NCBI RefSeq assembly: GCF_014230355.1
Contig: NZ_JACLAX010000001.1
Location: 62,001 to 126,000, forward strand
Length of the DNA stretch: 64,000 nt
Origin: Novosphingobium piscinae
GTDB taxonomy: Bacteria > Pseudomonadota > Alphaproteobacteria > Sphingomonadales > Sphingomonadaceae
Direction: 5' to 3'
Position 1 is the stretch's first letter. The number at the start of each line of letters is the position of its first letter. The translations under genes and the position numbers were made by a program. The notes below the pieces were generated by a model. That model searched no databases. It was not told the origin of the DNA and worked only from the letters and a program-made list of their open reading frames with translations. Below, in pieces: positions 31,474-40,468 of the stretch.

Positions 31474-32811
31474 ATGTCCAGCACGCCAGGCGAACCGGGC
31501 ACCAGCCCGGTCGATCCGCGCGATACCCTGGCCGGGGCGCCGATGACCTGGCAGCAATGGGTGGCGGTCGGCATGTGCGTGCTGCTCAACGCGCTCGACG
31601 GCTTCGATGTGCTGTCGATCAGCTTCGCCGCGCCCGGCATCGCCAGGGAATGGGGCGTCGATCGTGCCGCGCTGGGCGTGGTGCTGTCGATGGAACTGAT
31701 CGGCATGATGGCGGGATCGGTCCTCCTCGGTCAGGTTGCCGACCGGCTCGGCCGCCGGCCCACCGTGATCGGCTGTCTGGCGATCATGGCGCTCGGCATG
31801 GTTTCGACCACCCAGGTCCATTCGATCGAGGCCCTCGCGGCGACCCGCCTGTTCACCGGTCTGGGGATTGGCGGCATGCTCGCCGTGATCAATGCGCTGG
31901 CCGCGGAGTTCGCAAGCGCGCGCACGCGCGGGGCCGCGGTCGCGGTCATGGCGGCGGGCTACCCGATCGGTGGGATCGCCGGGGGATCGATCGCCAGTGC
32001 CCTGCTGGTTCACGGCGACTGGCGCGATGTCTTCTGGCTCGGCGCCGGGATGACTGCGCTGTTCCTGCCGCTGGTTCCGCTGTTCGTGCCGGAGCCAGTC
32101 AGCGCCCTGCTGCAGCGCCGCCGGCCAGACACTCTCGCGCGGGTCAACCGGAGCCTCTCCGCGCTGGGTCATGCCCCGGTGGCGGCCCTCCCGCCGGCCG
32201 ATCCGGTGGTCCGGCAGTCGTCGCTGGCCGAGCTGTTCCGACATGGCATGGCCAGAACCACACTGCTCCTGACCGTGATCTATTTCAGCCAACTGCTGAC
32301 CTTCTATTTCATCCTCAAGTGGTCACCCAAAGTGGTGGCCGACATGGGTTTCGCCGCATCGGCGGCAGGCGGCGTACTGGTCTGGGCCAACGTCGGGGGA
32401 CTGGTCGGCAGCCTGCTCTACAGTGTCCTGGCGGTCCGCATCCCGATGCGGAGCCTGCTCGGCGGCTTCATGGTGGCCTCTGCCGCAGCGGTTGCGCTGT
32501 TCGGTCGGGCGCCGGCCGACCTGACCCTGCTTGCGCTGGCGGCCGCCGCTGTCCAGTTCTGCGCCAACGGCGTGATCGTCGGACTCTACGGATTGGTCGC
32601 GGACAGCTTCCCCGCAGCCAACCGCGCGGGTGGCACCGGCTTCGTCATCGGCCTGGGTCGTGGTGGCGCGGCGCTGAGCCCCATGCTTGGCGGCTATCTG
32701 TTCAAGGCGGGCTTTACCTTGCCGAGCGTGGCGGTGGTCATGGCCGGCGGCTCCCTGGTCGCCCTGCTGGCCTTGCTGGCTCTGCCCCGGCGCCCGGTCG
32801 AGGTCCATTGA
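31474..32811 (+). CDS. MFS aromatic acid:H+ symporter (AAHS family)
   Basis: This 445-residue transporter has twelve predicted helices and the AAHS signature LNALDGFDVLSISFAAPGIA in helix 1, with GQVADRLGRRPT in loop 2-3, as in PcaK and VanK. GGGAGAG precedes the ATG at 31474. It lies 134 bases downstream of the hydratase-lyase on the same strand, so it likely takes up ferulate, p-coumarate, vanillate or a related acid across the inner membrane. It ends 19 bases from a convergent MFS gene of a different subfamily. Confidence 0.88.
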   Translation: MSSTPGEPGTSPVDPRDTLAGAPMTWQQWVAVGMCVLLNALDGFDVLSISFAAPGIAREWGVDRAALGVVLSMELIGMMAGSVLLGQVADRLGRRPTVIGCLAIMALGMVSTTQVHSIEALAATRLFTGLGIGGMLAVINALAAEFASARTRGAAVAVMAAGYPIGGIAGGSIASALLVHGDWRDVFWLGAGMTALFLPLVPLFVPEPVSALLQRRRPDTLARVNRSLSALGHAPVAALPPADPVVRQSSLAELFRHGMARTTLLLTVIYFSQLLTFYFILKWSPKVVADMGFAASAAGGVLVWANVGGLVGSLLYSVLAVRIPMRSLLGGFMVASAAAVALFGRAPADLTLLALAAAAVQFCANGVIVGLYGLVADSFPAANRAGGTGFVIGLGRGGAALSPMLGGYLFKAGFTLPSVAVVMAGGSLVALLALLALPRRPVEVH

Positions 32812-32830
32812 CCCCAGGGCGGCCTGCCTG

Positions 32831-34021
32831 TCAGGTTCCGGAACGGGCCCGTGATGCGCGTCGGGCGCCGCTCATGCCTGTCCCAGCGCCGGCCAGGAGC
32901 AGGGCGGCCAGGCCGAGCCAGCCGCGGTATCCAGCGGTCAGGTCATAGATCACTCCGGCCAGCGCCGGCCCGACCGCGCCACCGATCAGAAACACGGTGT
33001 AGAGCGCGCCATAGGCCTGGCCATAGGCGGCGCGGGCGAAGTCTCGTGCGACCAGATAGGCGATCAGATCGACTTCGGCGCCGACGCACAGCCCCACGAC
33101 CAGCGCACCGGCCGGAACTGCGGCCGGACCACCAAATGCCAGCAGCAGCATGCCCGCGGCGGCAGCGAGGAACAGGCTCGTCACCACCGCTTCGGCGCGC
33201 ACACGATCCAGCAGCCATCCGGTCGCCAGCCGCCCCGCCACGGCCGCGAGCCCGATCAGGGCGGTCATGCCGCCGGCCTGCCTGGGGGACATCCCCGCGT
33301 CAGTCAGCATCGGGACGAAATGGACGATCGTGCCCAGCACCGCAGTCGAGGCCAGCGCGAAGACAAGCGCCAGCCGGGCGAAGGCGGGGTGGGACAGGAC
33401 GTCGCGGAAAGGTGGCACTGTCCCTGTCGCCGAAGTCTCGAGGCCGCCGCGCAGCAGCAGCGCGACGACAGGCAGCAAGAGCGTGATCAGCCCTGCGAGC
33501 AGGTGGAAGCCCGCGCGCCAGCCGTGGTCGGCAATGAACCCCGGCAGCCATGCCGGCAGCAGGATCGAGCCAAGTCCCGTCCCGGCCAGGACGATCCCGA
33601 GCGCCAGGCCGCGGGCGGTGCTGAAGGAGCCCACGACCAGCCGGGTGAAGGGCAATGGAGACGAGCCGGCGGTCAACAGCGAAAGCACCGCGGTGAGCGC
33701 GAGAAAGCTCGCCAGTCCCGTGGCGATCCAGCCAAGCAGCGCGAACGATCCGGCGAGCAGCGCCAAGGACCCCACCGCGAGGCGGGCGCTGCCGATGCGA
33801 TCGGCCAGCCGTCCGACCGGGATCGCCATGAGTGCCGCGCAGCCAGTCCCCAGCAGAGGTCCCAGCGATGCCTGGCTGCGGCTCCAGCCAAACTCGGCGG
33901 CGAGCGGCTTGAGGAAGATGCCGAGCGAATAGAAATAGAGCGAGCTGACCCCCAGCGCGATCCCGAGGAACCCGCCAAGCACGATCCGCCAGCCACGCCG
34001 GAACTCCTCTCGCCCGCTCAT
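32831..34021 (-). CDS. MFS transporter, monocarboxylate/OFA-like
   Basis: This 396-residue transporter with twelve hydrophobic segments begins GWRIVLGGFLGIALGVSSLYFYSLGIFLKPL and EFGWSRSQAS, a pattern typical of monocarboxylate and oxalate/formate-type facilitators. GRLADRIGSAR is the loop 2-3 motif. Its start overlaps the stop of the cyclase-family gene (ATGA), making it the last gene of the TonB receptor-FAH-cyclase-MFS operon. It probably moves the organic acid handled by those enzymes. Confidence 0.83.
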   Translation of the reverse strand: MSGREEFRRGWRIVLGGFLGIALGVSSLYFYSLGIFLKPLAAEFGWSRSQASLGPLLGTGCAALMAIPVGRLADRIGSARLAVGSLALLAGSFALLGWIATGLASFLALTAVLSLLTAGSSPLPFTRLVVGSFSTARGLALGIVLAGTGLGSILLPAWLPGFIADHGWRAGFHLLAGLITLLLPVVALLLRGGLETSATGTVPPFRDVLSHPAFARLALVFALASTAVLGTIVHFVPMLTDAGMSPRQAGGMTALIGLAAVAGRLATGWLLDRVRAEAVVTSLFLAAAAGMLLLAFGGPAAVPAGALVVGLCVGAEVDLIAYLVARDFARAAYGQAYGALYTVFLIGGAVGPALAGVIYDLTAGYRGWLGLAALLLAGAGTGMSGARRASRARSGT

Positions 34022-34812
34022 GCGCGCGCCACCTGGGCGACGGCGCGGACCCAACCGGCCGAGGCCGCCTCAATTTTCACCGGGAAGCACATCACCGTGA
34101 AGCCGGTGGCAGGCAAGCGATCCAGGTTCTGCAGTTTTTCCATCTGGTAGTAGGCGCGCTCGCGCCCGGCCTTGTGGCCTTCCCAGATGATTGCAGGATC
34201 GCGCTCGCGGGCAAAGCGCTTGGCGGTATGGGCAAACGGGGCATCCCATGACCAGGCATCGGTCCCGACCACCTGCACCCCATGACCCGTCAGGTAGAGT
34301 GTCGCTTCGCGCCCCAGGCCGCAACCGCGCTCGGGATAGTCGGGACTGCCATAGGCCGCAGCAGCGCTGGTGTTGACCAGCACGATGTCGAACGGGGCGA
34401 GGTGATGGCCGATCCGCCTCAGTTCATGCTCAACTTCGCGCGCGCTCACTACGTGGCCGTCTGGCAGGTGTCTGAAATCGAGTTTCACCCCAGGGCGCAA
34501 GAACAGGTCAAGCGGGGCTTCATCGATCGTCGGGGCGCGGCGCGCCCCGCCGTCGGTCGTCGAATGATAGTGCCACGGCGCATCCATGTGGGTGCCGCTG
34601 TGGCTGGTCAGGCTAAGGTCCTCGACGGCCCAGCCCTCTCCATCCGGCAGGTCTGCGGGCGAAAGGCCCGGGAACAGTCCGGCCAGGTCGGCCGCCCCGT
34701 CGCGATGGGCGCGGTAGGTAATTCGCGGACGCAATGGCGGCGGGTCGGTGATCACGCGCGCACTGATCGGCATCGAGATGTCGATCAGCGTCCACTCGGA
34801 CCCGGCGATCAT
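34018..34812 (-). CDS. Cyclase/kynurenine formamidase-like metal hydrolase
   Basis: This 264-residue protein of the cyclase (PF04199) family has the metal-binding signature LTSHSGTHMDAPWHY (His71, His75, Asp77, His81) and a late HTAKRFARERDPAIIWEGHKA segment. Family members hydrolyse cyclic amides or lactones, N-formylkynurenine or isatin. It overlaps both neighbours by ATGA (FAH hydrolase upstream, MFS downstream), so the three products are made together. A lactone or amide intermediate of an aromatic degradation route is a likely substrate; which one cannot be told. Confidence 0.83.
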   Translation of the reverse strand: MIAGSEWTLIDISMPISARVITDPPPLRPRITYRAHRDGAADLAGLFPGLSPADLPDGEGWAVEDLSLTSHSGTHMDAPWHYHSTTDGGARRAPTIDEAPLDLFLRPGVKLDFRHLPDGHVVSAREVEHELRRIGHHLAPFDIVLVNTSAAAAYGSPDYPERGCGLGREATLYLTGHGVQVVGTDAWSWDAPFAHTAKRFARERDPAIIWEGHKAGRERAYYQMEKLQNLDRLPATGFTVMCFPVKIEAASAGWVRAVAQVARA

Positions 34813-35765
34813 GCCAGGACCAGCCGATGCGGCACGTGCGGCGCTTCGATGGTGGTTTCCAGCGCACCGATACCCTCGATCTCGAGCCTGACCAGATCGC
34901 CGTCGCACAGCAGCCGGCCAAGCTCGAGCCCACAGCCCGTCCCGACCGTGCCCGATCCCAGCACCTCGCCCGGATGGAGCGTCTCGCCCCGGCTGACGTG
35001 CTCGATCACGTGTGCCCAAGACCAGTGCATCGTGCCCGAGCGGCCCTCGCTCCAGACTTCGCCGTTGACCAGCGCGCGCATGGCCAGGTCAGGCTCATCG
35101 CCAAGCTCGTCGCGGGTGACGATCACCGGGCCAAGAACGTTCGCCCCGTCGAAGTCCTTGCCCTTTGCCGGGCCAAGCGGACCCTGCATCTCGCGAAACT
35201 GGAGGTCGCGCGCGGTCAGGTCGTTGAAGATGGTATATCCGAAAATGTGCTGTCCGGCATCAGCTGCGATGATGTCGCGGCCACCGCGGCCGATCACCAC
35301 GGCCAGTTCCAGCTCGTAGTCGATCACCTGGCTCGCTCCCGGCCAGGCGACAGGCCCGCCGCCGGCGACGGCGAAGCGGTTGCACTTGTAGTAGATCGGC
35401 TGATGGTACCAGATCTCGGGGATCGGCATTGGCTCGGGAGGCGCCGGTGGCGCGCCCCAGGTGGCGCGCAGTTGCGCGCCGCGCCACCCGGCCATGCGCA
35501 TGTGCTCCTCGAACACCAGGAAATCCCTCATCTGCACCGGGCGAGGCAGCGGGGCCAGCCAGGTGACGCTGTCGGGTGCGACCCGCCCGACCTCAGTCGC
35601 CAGCACGTCCCGCGCGAGGGCAAGACCTTCCTCGCCCGACTCGATCAGGGCCTGGAGCGAGGCCAGGGCGGGATGCCCGCGGCGCGACAGCGGCACGATC
35701 AGACCCCCAGGATCCAGCGCTCCGGCCTCGGGTCCCGCAGGGCCAAGGAAGGTGAGGAGTTTCAT
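34809..35765 (-). CDS. Fumarylacetoacetate hydrolase family protein
   Basis: This 318-residue FAH-fold enzyme has an N-terminal domain of about 100 residues and the catalytic domain with DYELELAVVIG (two Glu metal ligands), FGYTIFNDLTARDLQ (Asp ligand), KGKDFDGANVLGP and GSGTVGTGCGLEL. Such enzymes cleave carbon-carbon bonds in acylpyruvates or act as hydratases and decarboxylases on ring-cleavage products. It starts ten bases after the TonB receptor stop and overlaps the cyclase gene, so it belongs to the same operon. It differs from XylX at 3980 and from the FAH protein at 47583 in length and N-terminus. Confidence 0.87.
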   Translation of the reverse strand: MKLLTFLGPAGPEAGALDPGGLIVPLSRRGHPALASLQALIESGEEGLALARDVLATEVGRVAPDSVTWLAPLPRPVQMRDFLVFEEHMRMAGWRGAQLRATWGAPPAPPEPMPIPEIWYHQPIYYKCNRFAVAGGGPVAWPGASQVIDYELELAVVIGRGGRDIIAADAGQHIFGYTIFNDLTARDLQFREMQGPLGPAKGKDFDGANVLGPVIVTRDELGDEPDLAMRALVNGEVWSEGRSGTMHWSWAHVIEHVSRGETLHPGEVLGSGTVGTGCGLELGRLLCDGDLVRLEIEGIGALETTIEAPHVPHRLVLA

Positions 35766-35775
35766 CGTTGGCCCC

Positions 35776-38139
35776 CTAGAAGTTGATCTTGCCGTTCAAA
35801 CCCCAGGTGGCTGGCGTGTTGAACGTCGCGACCGGGAAGCCTGTAAAGGGCACGATCTGCGAGATGTAGCGACGGTCGAACACGTTGCGGCCAAAGGCAG
35901 CGAGTTCCCACTTGTTGTCTTCCCCGGCCAGCGCCACGCGCAGATCGACCTCGCTCCAGCCGGCCGCCCGGTACTGTCCGTTGTCCTGGTTGGTTTCGAG
36001 GAACCACACACTGGTCTGCCCGCGCCAGCTGACGCTCGGAGTGATCGTGCCGAAACCCGTCGGAACTGCGTAGGACAGCGTGGCCGAGCCCTGCCACCTG
36101 GGGGCTCGGCTAAGCCGATTGCCGGCCACGTTCTGGCTCACCACGGTCTGGTTCTGGCCCAGCACGATTGTGCCTGCATTGGAGGGCAGGGCAGCCAGCG
36201 TGCCCTCGCGGATGGTCCCGTCGAGATAGGACCCGTTGAGCGCCAGGCTCAGCCCGTCCAGTGGATAGAGCAAGGTCTCGACCTCGACGCCGCGGACCCG
36301 TGCCTTGGGCACGTTGACGATCGCCACCCCGCCGGTCAGCACCGCCTGGCGGATGTGCAGGTCCCGGTACTCGGTCTGGAACGCTGCGATGTTCAATTTC
36401 AGCTTGCGGCCGAAGAACTCGTTCTTCGTGCCGATCTCGTAGTTGGTGATCCGTTCCGAGCCGTTCTCCAGCGGATTGGTCGGATCTGACGGGTTGAGGA
36501 CGTTGCCAAAGTTGTTGAAGCCGCCCGAGTTGAACCCCTTCGAAAAGCTTCCGTAGACCATGTTGCGCGGCGTAGCCTGGAAGGTCACGACCGCCCGAGG
36601 CGAGACGTTTTCGTAGGTGCCGCGGCACGAGGTGGTGGCGGACGGACAGCTGGCATTGAGCAGGATCGGCCCGGCCAGCACCGAATTGGTGATCGTGCGC
36701 ACCGTATTGGCGATCGTCGCGGCCTTCTCGTCCCGGCTGTAGCGGATACCGCCCGTGACAGCGAGGCGGTCACCGAGCTGGTAGGTGGCATCGGCAAAGA
36801 GCGCGTAGGAGTTCACCGTCTGCGCAGCGTCGAACAACGCCGTGGTTCCGGCCGGCCGGCCCGCGAAGATCGGGCCGGTAGCGCCGAAGCCGGTCGCGAC
36901 CGGCGGACCGCCCTGGACGTTGATGATGTTGATGAAGGCGTCGGTCTCCTGGTGGAAATAGTAGGCGCCAAGGATCCACTTGGCCGGGCCGGTGCTGTTC
37001 GAGCCGAGGCGCAGTTCCTGGCTGAAGCTTTTCTGTTGCTGGACGGTGTTGTTGGTATTCGTGATCGCCGCGGGCGTCGGTGCCGGGGAGACGTCCTGCG
37101 TACCGCTCACACGGAAGTTTCGGTAACCGCTGATCGCGGTGAGGGTGACACCGCCCAGCGGGACTTCGGCGATCAGTGTGAAGTCGGTCGCCCGTGTGCG
37201 GGTCTGCTGGTCGCCGCTGATCTCGACCATGCGGTTGTCGACCACCGTGGCCAGATCGGCGCGGCGCAGATAGGGATTGCCAACATAGACGGTGCCGAGC
37301 GTCGGCCCACGCGGTGCTGGCGACACGGTGGCCAGCGACAACGTGGCGGGATTGGCGGTGCCGTTTGAATGGTCAACGATGAGATCTATGGTCGCGCCGC
37401 CATCGTCCTGCCAGCGCAGCGTGCCCCGCATGGTGGTGTTCTCACCCCCGCCGAAGCGTCGACTGTCGGATGCGTTGCGGGCCCAGTTGCCGCCAGAGTC
37501 GTGGCCGACGGCCAGCCGCAGGCCAAGCCGGTCCGCAATCAACGGCAGGTTGAGCACCCCGGAGATCGCAGCGGCGGCGAAGCTGGCATAGCTGGCCGAC
37601 ACTGTCCCGCCCACCTGGCTGAGGTCTGGGCGCTTGCTGCCGAGCAGGATCGCCCCGGCGGTTGAATTGCGGCCATAGAGGGTACCTTGCGGACCGCGCA
37701 GAACTTGCATCGTATCGACGTCAAGGAAGTTGGAGACCGACTGTGCCAGGGCCGGAACGTAGACGCCATCGACATAGACCGCGACAGGCTGGTCGGTGAA
37801 CAGGCTGCCCCCACCGGCAGGGCCGCCAAGGCCACGGATCGCAATCGGGGCGAGGCCGTAGCTGACGCTCTTGGAGACCACTACGCCCGGCACGGCAGCC
37901 GCAAGGTCCTGCAGCGAGGCGACGCCTGCGCGGGTCAGGCTGTCACCGGTCACGGCGGTCACCGCGATTGGCACGGTCTGGGCACTCTCACGACGCAGCT
38001 GCGCGGTGACGACGATTTCCGGGACCGTACCATCAGCCTCGTTCGCTGCCGTGGACGGTGCCACCTGCGCATGAACCGGCGCGGACAACAGGCAATAGGC
38101 TAGCGCTGCGGCCGAGGCCGCATTCTTGAGAACGTTCAT
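35776..38139 (-). CDS. TonB-dependent outer-membrane receptor
   Basis: This 787-residue receptor has a signal peptide (residues 1-25, ending PVHAQ), a TonB box EIVVTAQ (about 41-47), a plug with MQVLRGPQGTLYGRNSTAGAILL, and a barrel ending in an aromatic strand (GLNGKINF). GGGAGA precedes the ATG at 38139. It is the first gene of an operon with FAH hydrolase, cyclase and MFS transporter, and a GntR regulator lies 75 bases upstream on the same strand. This suggests import of an aromatic or lactone compound that is then hydrolysed and transported inward. Confidence 0.92.
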   Translation of the reverse strand: MNVLKNAASAAALAYCLLSAPVHAQVAPSTAANEADGTVPEIVVTAQLRRESAQTVPIAVTAVTGDSLTRAGVASLQDLAAAVPGVVVSKSVSYGLAPIAIRGLGGPAGGGSLFTDQPVAVYVDGVYVPALAQSVSNFLDVDTMQVLRGPQGTLYGRNSTAGAILLGSKRPDLSQVGGTVSASYASFAAAAISGVLNLPLIADRLGLRLAVGHDSGGNWARNASDSRRFGGGENTTMRGTLRWQDDGGATIDLIVDHSNGTANPATLSLATVSPAPRGPTLGTVYVGNPYLRRADLATVVDNRMVEISGDQQTRTRATDFTLIAEVPLGGVTLTAISGYRNFRVSGTQDVSPAPTPAAITNTNNTVQQQKSFSQELRLGSNSTGPAKWILGAYYFHQETDAFINIINVQGGPPVATGFGATGPIFAGRPAGTTALFDAAQTVNSYALFADATYQLGDRLAVTGGIRYSRDEKAATIANTVRTITNSVLAGPILLNASCPSATTSCRGTYENVSPRAVVTFQATPRNMVYGSFSKGFNSGGFNNFGNVLNPSDPTNPLENGSERITNYEIGTKNEFFGRKLKLNIAAFQTEYRDLHIRQAVLTGGVAIVNVPKARVRGVEVETLLYPLDGLSLALNGSYLDGTIREGTLAALPSNAGTIVLGQNQTVVSQNVAGNRLSRAPRWQGSATLSYAVPTGFGTITPSVSWRGQTSVWFLETNQDNGQYRAAGWSEVDLRVALAGEDNKWELAAFGRNVFDRRYISQIVPFTGFPVATFNTPATWGLNGKINF

Positions 38140-38214
38140 TGGATCTAGTCTCCCACTTGCCTGCGCTGGCGGCAGGCTGACTGGTTGGGCGGTCGTGCCC
38201 CTGCAGCTGGTCGG

Positions 38215-38883
38215 TCAGGTTTCGGGTTCGGGCCCCGCGGTCCAGTAGCCGGCAGCATCGAGAGCATCGACGGTGATCATCATGTGGCGCTCGATCATCG
38301 CCACGGCCTCATCGAGCCTGCGTTCCAGCACCACGGCGGCGAGGCGTTCGTGCTCGTCCTCGTGGGCATCGGCCCGCACATTGGGGATCACGATCAGGCG
38401 GCGGTAGCGCATGTGCTGCTCTTGCAAGCGCTGCTGCAGATCGAGCAGGCGCGGCGATCCACAGGCCGCAATCAGCGCCGTGTGCAGGCGATCATGGCTC
38501 AGTTCCCAGGCGGCGAGCGTCTCGGCGCTGTCGAAGGCCGCTGCTGCCTTCTTGCGGTAGGTGTGCATGGCGGCGACGATTTCGGACTCCCATCCGTCAT
38601 CACCCTCGATCATCGAGCGGCGCAGCGCCTCTTTCTCGACCGCGCAGCGGGCCACGGCAATGTCGTACAGGTCGGCGCGGTTAAGCGGACGGACCCGGAA
38701 CCCTTTGTTCGCCTCGGCCAGCACCAGGCCTTCTCCGGCGAGCCGTGACAACGCCTCGCGGATCGGCGAATAGCCGACATCGAAGCGCTCCTTGAGCTCT
38801 TCCATCTTGAGTGGCGTGCTGGGCTTGAACACCCCGCGCAGGATGTGGTCACGCACCAGATCCTCGACATTGACCTTTGCCAT
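38215..38883 (-). CDS. GntR-family regulator (FadR/FCD type)
   Basis: This 222-residue regulator has an N-terminal winged helix (VRDHILRGVFKPSTPLKMEELKER, then GYSPIREALSRLAGEGLV) and an FCD domain with the usual acidic and His positions (DIAVARCAVEKEAL, SHDRLHTALIAACGS, DEHERLAAV). AGGAG lies just before the ATG at 38883. It is upstream of the TonB receptor operon on the same strand and probably regulates it. An A/T-rich palindrome AAAATATTTT (38941-38950) lies about 60 bases upstream of its start. Confidence 0.85.
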   Translation of the reverse strand: MAKVNVEDLVRDHILRGVFKPSTPLKMEELKERFDVGYSPIREALSRLAGEGLVLAEANKGFRVRPLNRADLYDIAVARCAVEKEALRRSMIEGDDGWESEIVAAMHTYRKKAAAAFDSAETLAAWELSHDRLHTALIAACGSPRLLDLQQRLQEQHMRYRRLIVIPNVRADAHEDEHERLAAVVLERRLDEAVAMIERHMMITVDALDAAGYWTAGPEPET

Positions 38884-38940
38884 TCAGCTCCTCCGAGTTT
38901 CGGGATAGCGAACGATCAACGACGATGCAACAGATTATCG

Positions 38941-38950
38941 AAAATATTTT
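38941..38950. promoter_or_regulatory. A/T palindrome upstream of the GntR gene
   Basis: AAAATATTTT is a perfect 10-bp palindrome in otherwise GC-rich DNA, 57 bases before the GntR ATG. It may be part of the promoter or an operator. No -35/-10 pair is clear. Confidence 0.3.
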
Positions 38951-39029
38951 ACCTTAGCGATTATCTGGCCGGATATCGCGCCTAACTGGAGTTCCGGGGC
39001 AAGCCGCGCGCTAGGGCTGCCATCCGGGG

Positions 39030-40391
39030 TCAGGGCGATGAGGGTATCAGGGTGAGGGCACGCTGACGCCCATCGATGTAGTGCACGGCCGTGCCATCGA
39101 AAAAGGCATTCTCCTCGGCGCGGAAATCGACTCGCTGGCCGCCCCATTCGGGTACGGCGGCATAGGAGGTCAGCTCGATCGACCAGGCGGTGTTGGCGTG
39201 CAGCGGCGCGGCGCCGCGCGGGTCGGCGGTCTGGTTGTCCCAGAAGCCGATCGACGGCCCCGCGCCGTGCCCGTGCAGGCCGATCGGATGCGAATAGATC
39301 GACACGTCGAGCCCGGCCGCCGCGGCCTCGGCCCGCGCCGCGGCGAGCACGGCATTGCCGCTGCGGCCGACCGCGAAGTGGCGAGTAAGGATGTCCTGCA
39401 CCCGGTTGGTGTTGGCCAGCCCCTGCCGAAGGCCCGCGGGAGCCACGGTCTCGCCCGGCTTCAGCACATAGGCCAGGTGCTGCGTATCGGTGTTGAGCCT
39501 GAGGTAGGTGATCCCGAAATCGGTCCACAGCAGGTCGCCCGGCTGGATCACCACGCCGCCCTGGAGCATGCCCTTGGCCCCCTGCCGCTGGATCGCGACC
39601 GAGGGATGGAACCAGGGCTCGAGCCCCAGTTCGAGCAGCCGGTCGCGGTACCACCACTGCACCTGTTCGGCGGTGGTCACGCCGGGGGTGATGACCTTGC
39701 GCGAGAACGCTTCGGCGATCACCGCGTGGGCGGTGCGCATGATGGCCGGATAGAGCGCCAGCTCGCCGGGGGTGCGCGTCTCGAGCCAGCGGATCGCCAG
39801 CCGCTCGGCGCTGACCACGCGCGGGCGCAGGGGAGCGGGCAGGGCGGCGGTGAACCGGTCGTACTGGCTCACGGTCATGCCATCGGCGAACTGGTGGAGC
39901 TCGGAGATGTTGACCGCGATCCGGGCCGGATCGCGCGCCGCGATCAGATCGGCCACGGCCTGCCACTGGTCGGGCTGGGTGGCCGGGTCCCAGGCCGGGG
40001 TGAACAGGCCACCGCCATAGCGGCTGAAGGTCAGCCGCTCGATCGGCTTGCCCGCGCCGGGATCGTGGAAGACCAGGATCGTGCGGCGCCGCGCATGCAG
40101 GCTTTCGGCGTCGAGCATCGAGGCCACCACCGGCTCCTCGAAATACTCGCGCGCCACCAGCACCCACAGGTCGATCCCCTCCTCCCGCATGATCGCCGGG
40201 AGCAGCGTCTCGAGCCGCTCGGCGAGGATCCGGTTCTCGGTGTCGGCGCGGGCGCGGGCGGGCAGGATCGGCGGCAGGGCCGGTGCCGCGGCCTCGCTCT
40301 CGCTCATCGCCAGGGGCGTCGGGGCGGCGCCAGCCGGCCCGGCCAGGAGGGCCGCGGCCAGCAGGGGGCGGGCGAGAAGGTGCTGAGGCAT
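39030..40391 (-). CDS. Exported M24-family metallopeptidase (Xaa-Pro aminopeptidase-like)
   Basis: This 453-residue protein has a signal peptide (residues 1-23) and a creatinase/pita-bread domain. The five metal ligands can be assigned to WTDFGITYLRLNTDTQH (two Asp), HPIGLHGHGAG (His), WSIELTS (Glu) and FRAEENAFF (Glu). M24 enzymes cleave Xaa-Pro bonds or act as creatinase- or DMSP-type hydrolases. GGAG precedes the start; a TTG one codon earlier (40394) is also possible. It stands alone between the GntR gene and a FAD monooxygenase, so context gives no further clue. Confidence 0.85.
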   Translation of the reverse strand: MPQHLLARPLLAAALLAGPAGAAPTPLAMSESEAAAPALPPILPARARADTENRILAERLETLLPAIMREEGIDLWVLVAREYFEEPVVASMLDAESLHARRRTILVFHDPGAGKPIERLTFSRYGGGLFTPAWDPATQPDQWQAVADLIAARDPARIAVNISELHQFADGMTVSQYDRFTAALPAPLRPRVVSAERLAIRWLETRTPGELALYPAIMRTAHAVIAEAFSRKVITPGVTTAEQVQWWYRDRLLELGLEPWFHPSVAIQRQGAKGMLQGGVVIQPGDLLWTDFGITYLRLNTDTQHLAYVLKPGETVAPAGLRQGLANTNRVQDILTRHFAVGRSGNAVLAAARAEAAAAGLDVSIYSHPIGLHGHGAGPSIGFWDNQTADPRGAAPLHANTAWSIELTSYAAVPEWGGQRVDFRAEENAFFDGTAVHYIDGRQRALTLIPSSP

Positions 40392-40468
40392 CAAGGCTCC
40401 GTGGTCCAGTCCGACGGCGCCAGACTGGCCTGTTGCCGCGGGACGATCAAGCCGTGTCCCGGATGCGA

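Noticed and set aside
38904..38962. GATAGCG and TTAGCGATTATC upstream of the GntR gene, resembling the pentose operator
   Set aside because: Neither copy has the AGCGCT core with both arms, and the genes downstream are not pentose genes.
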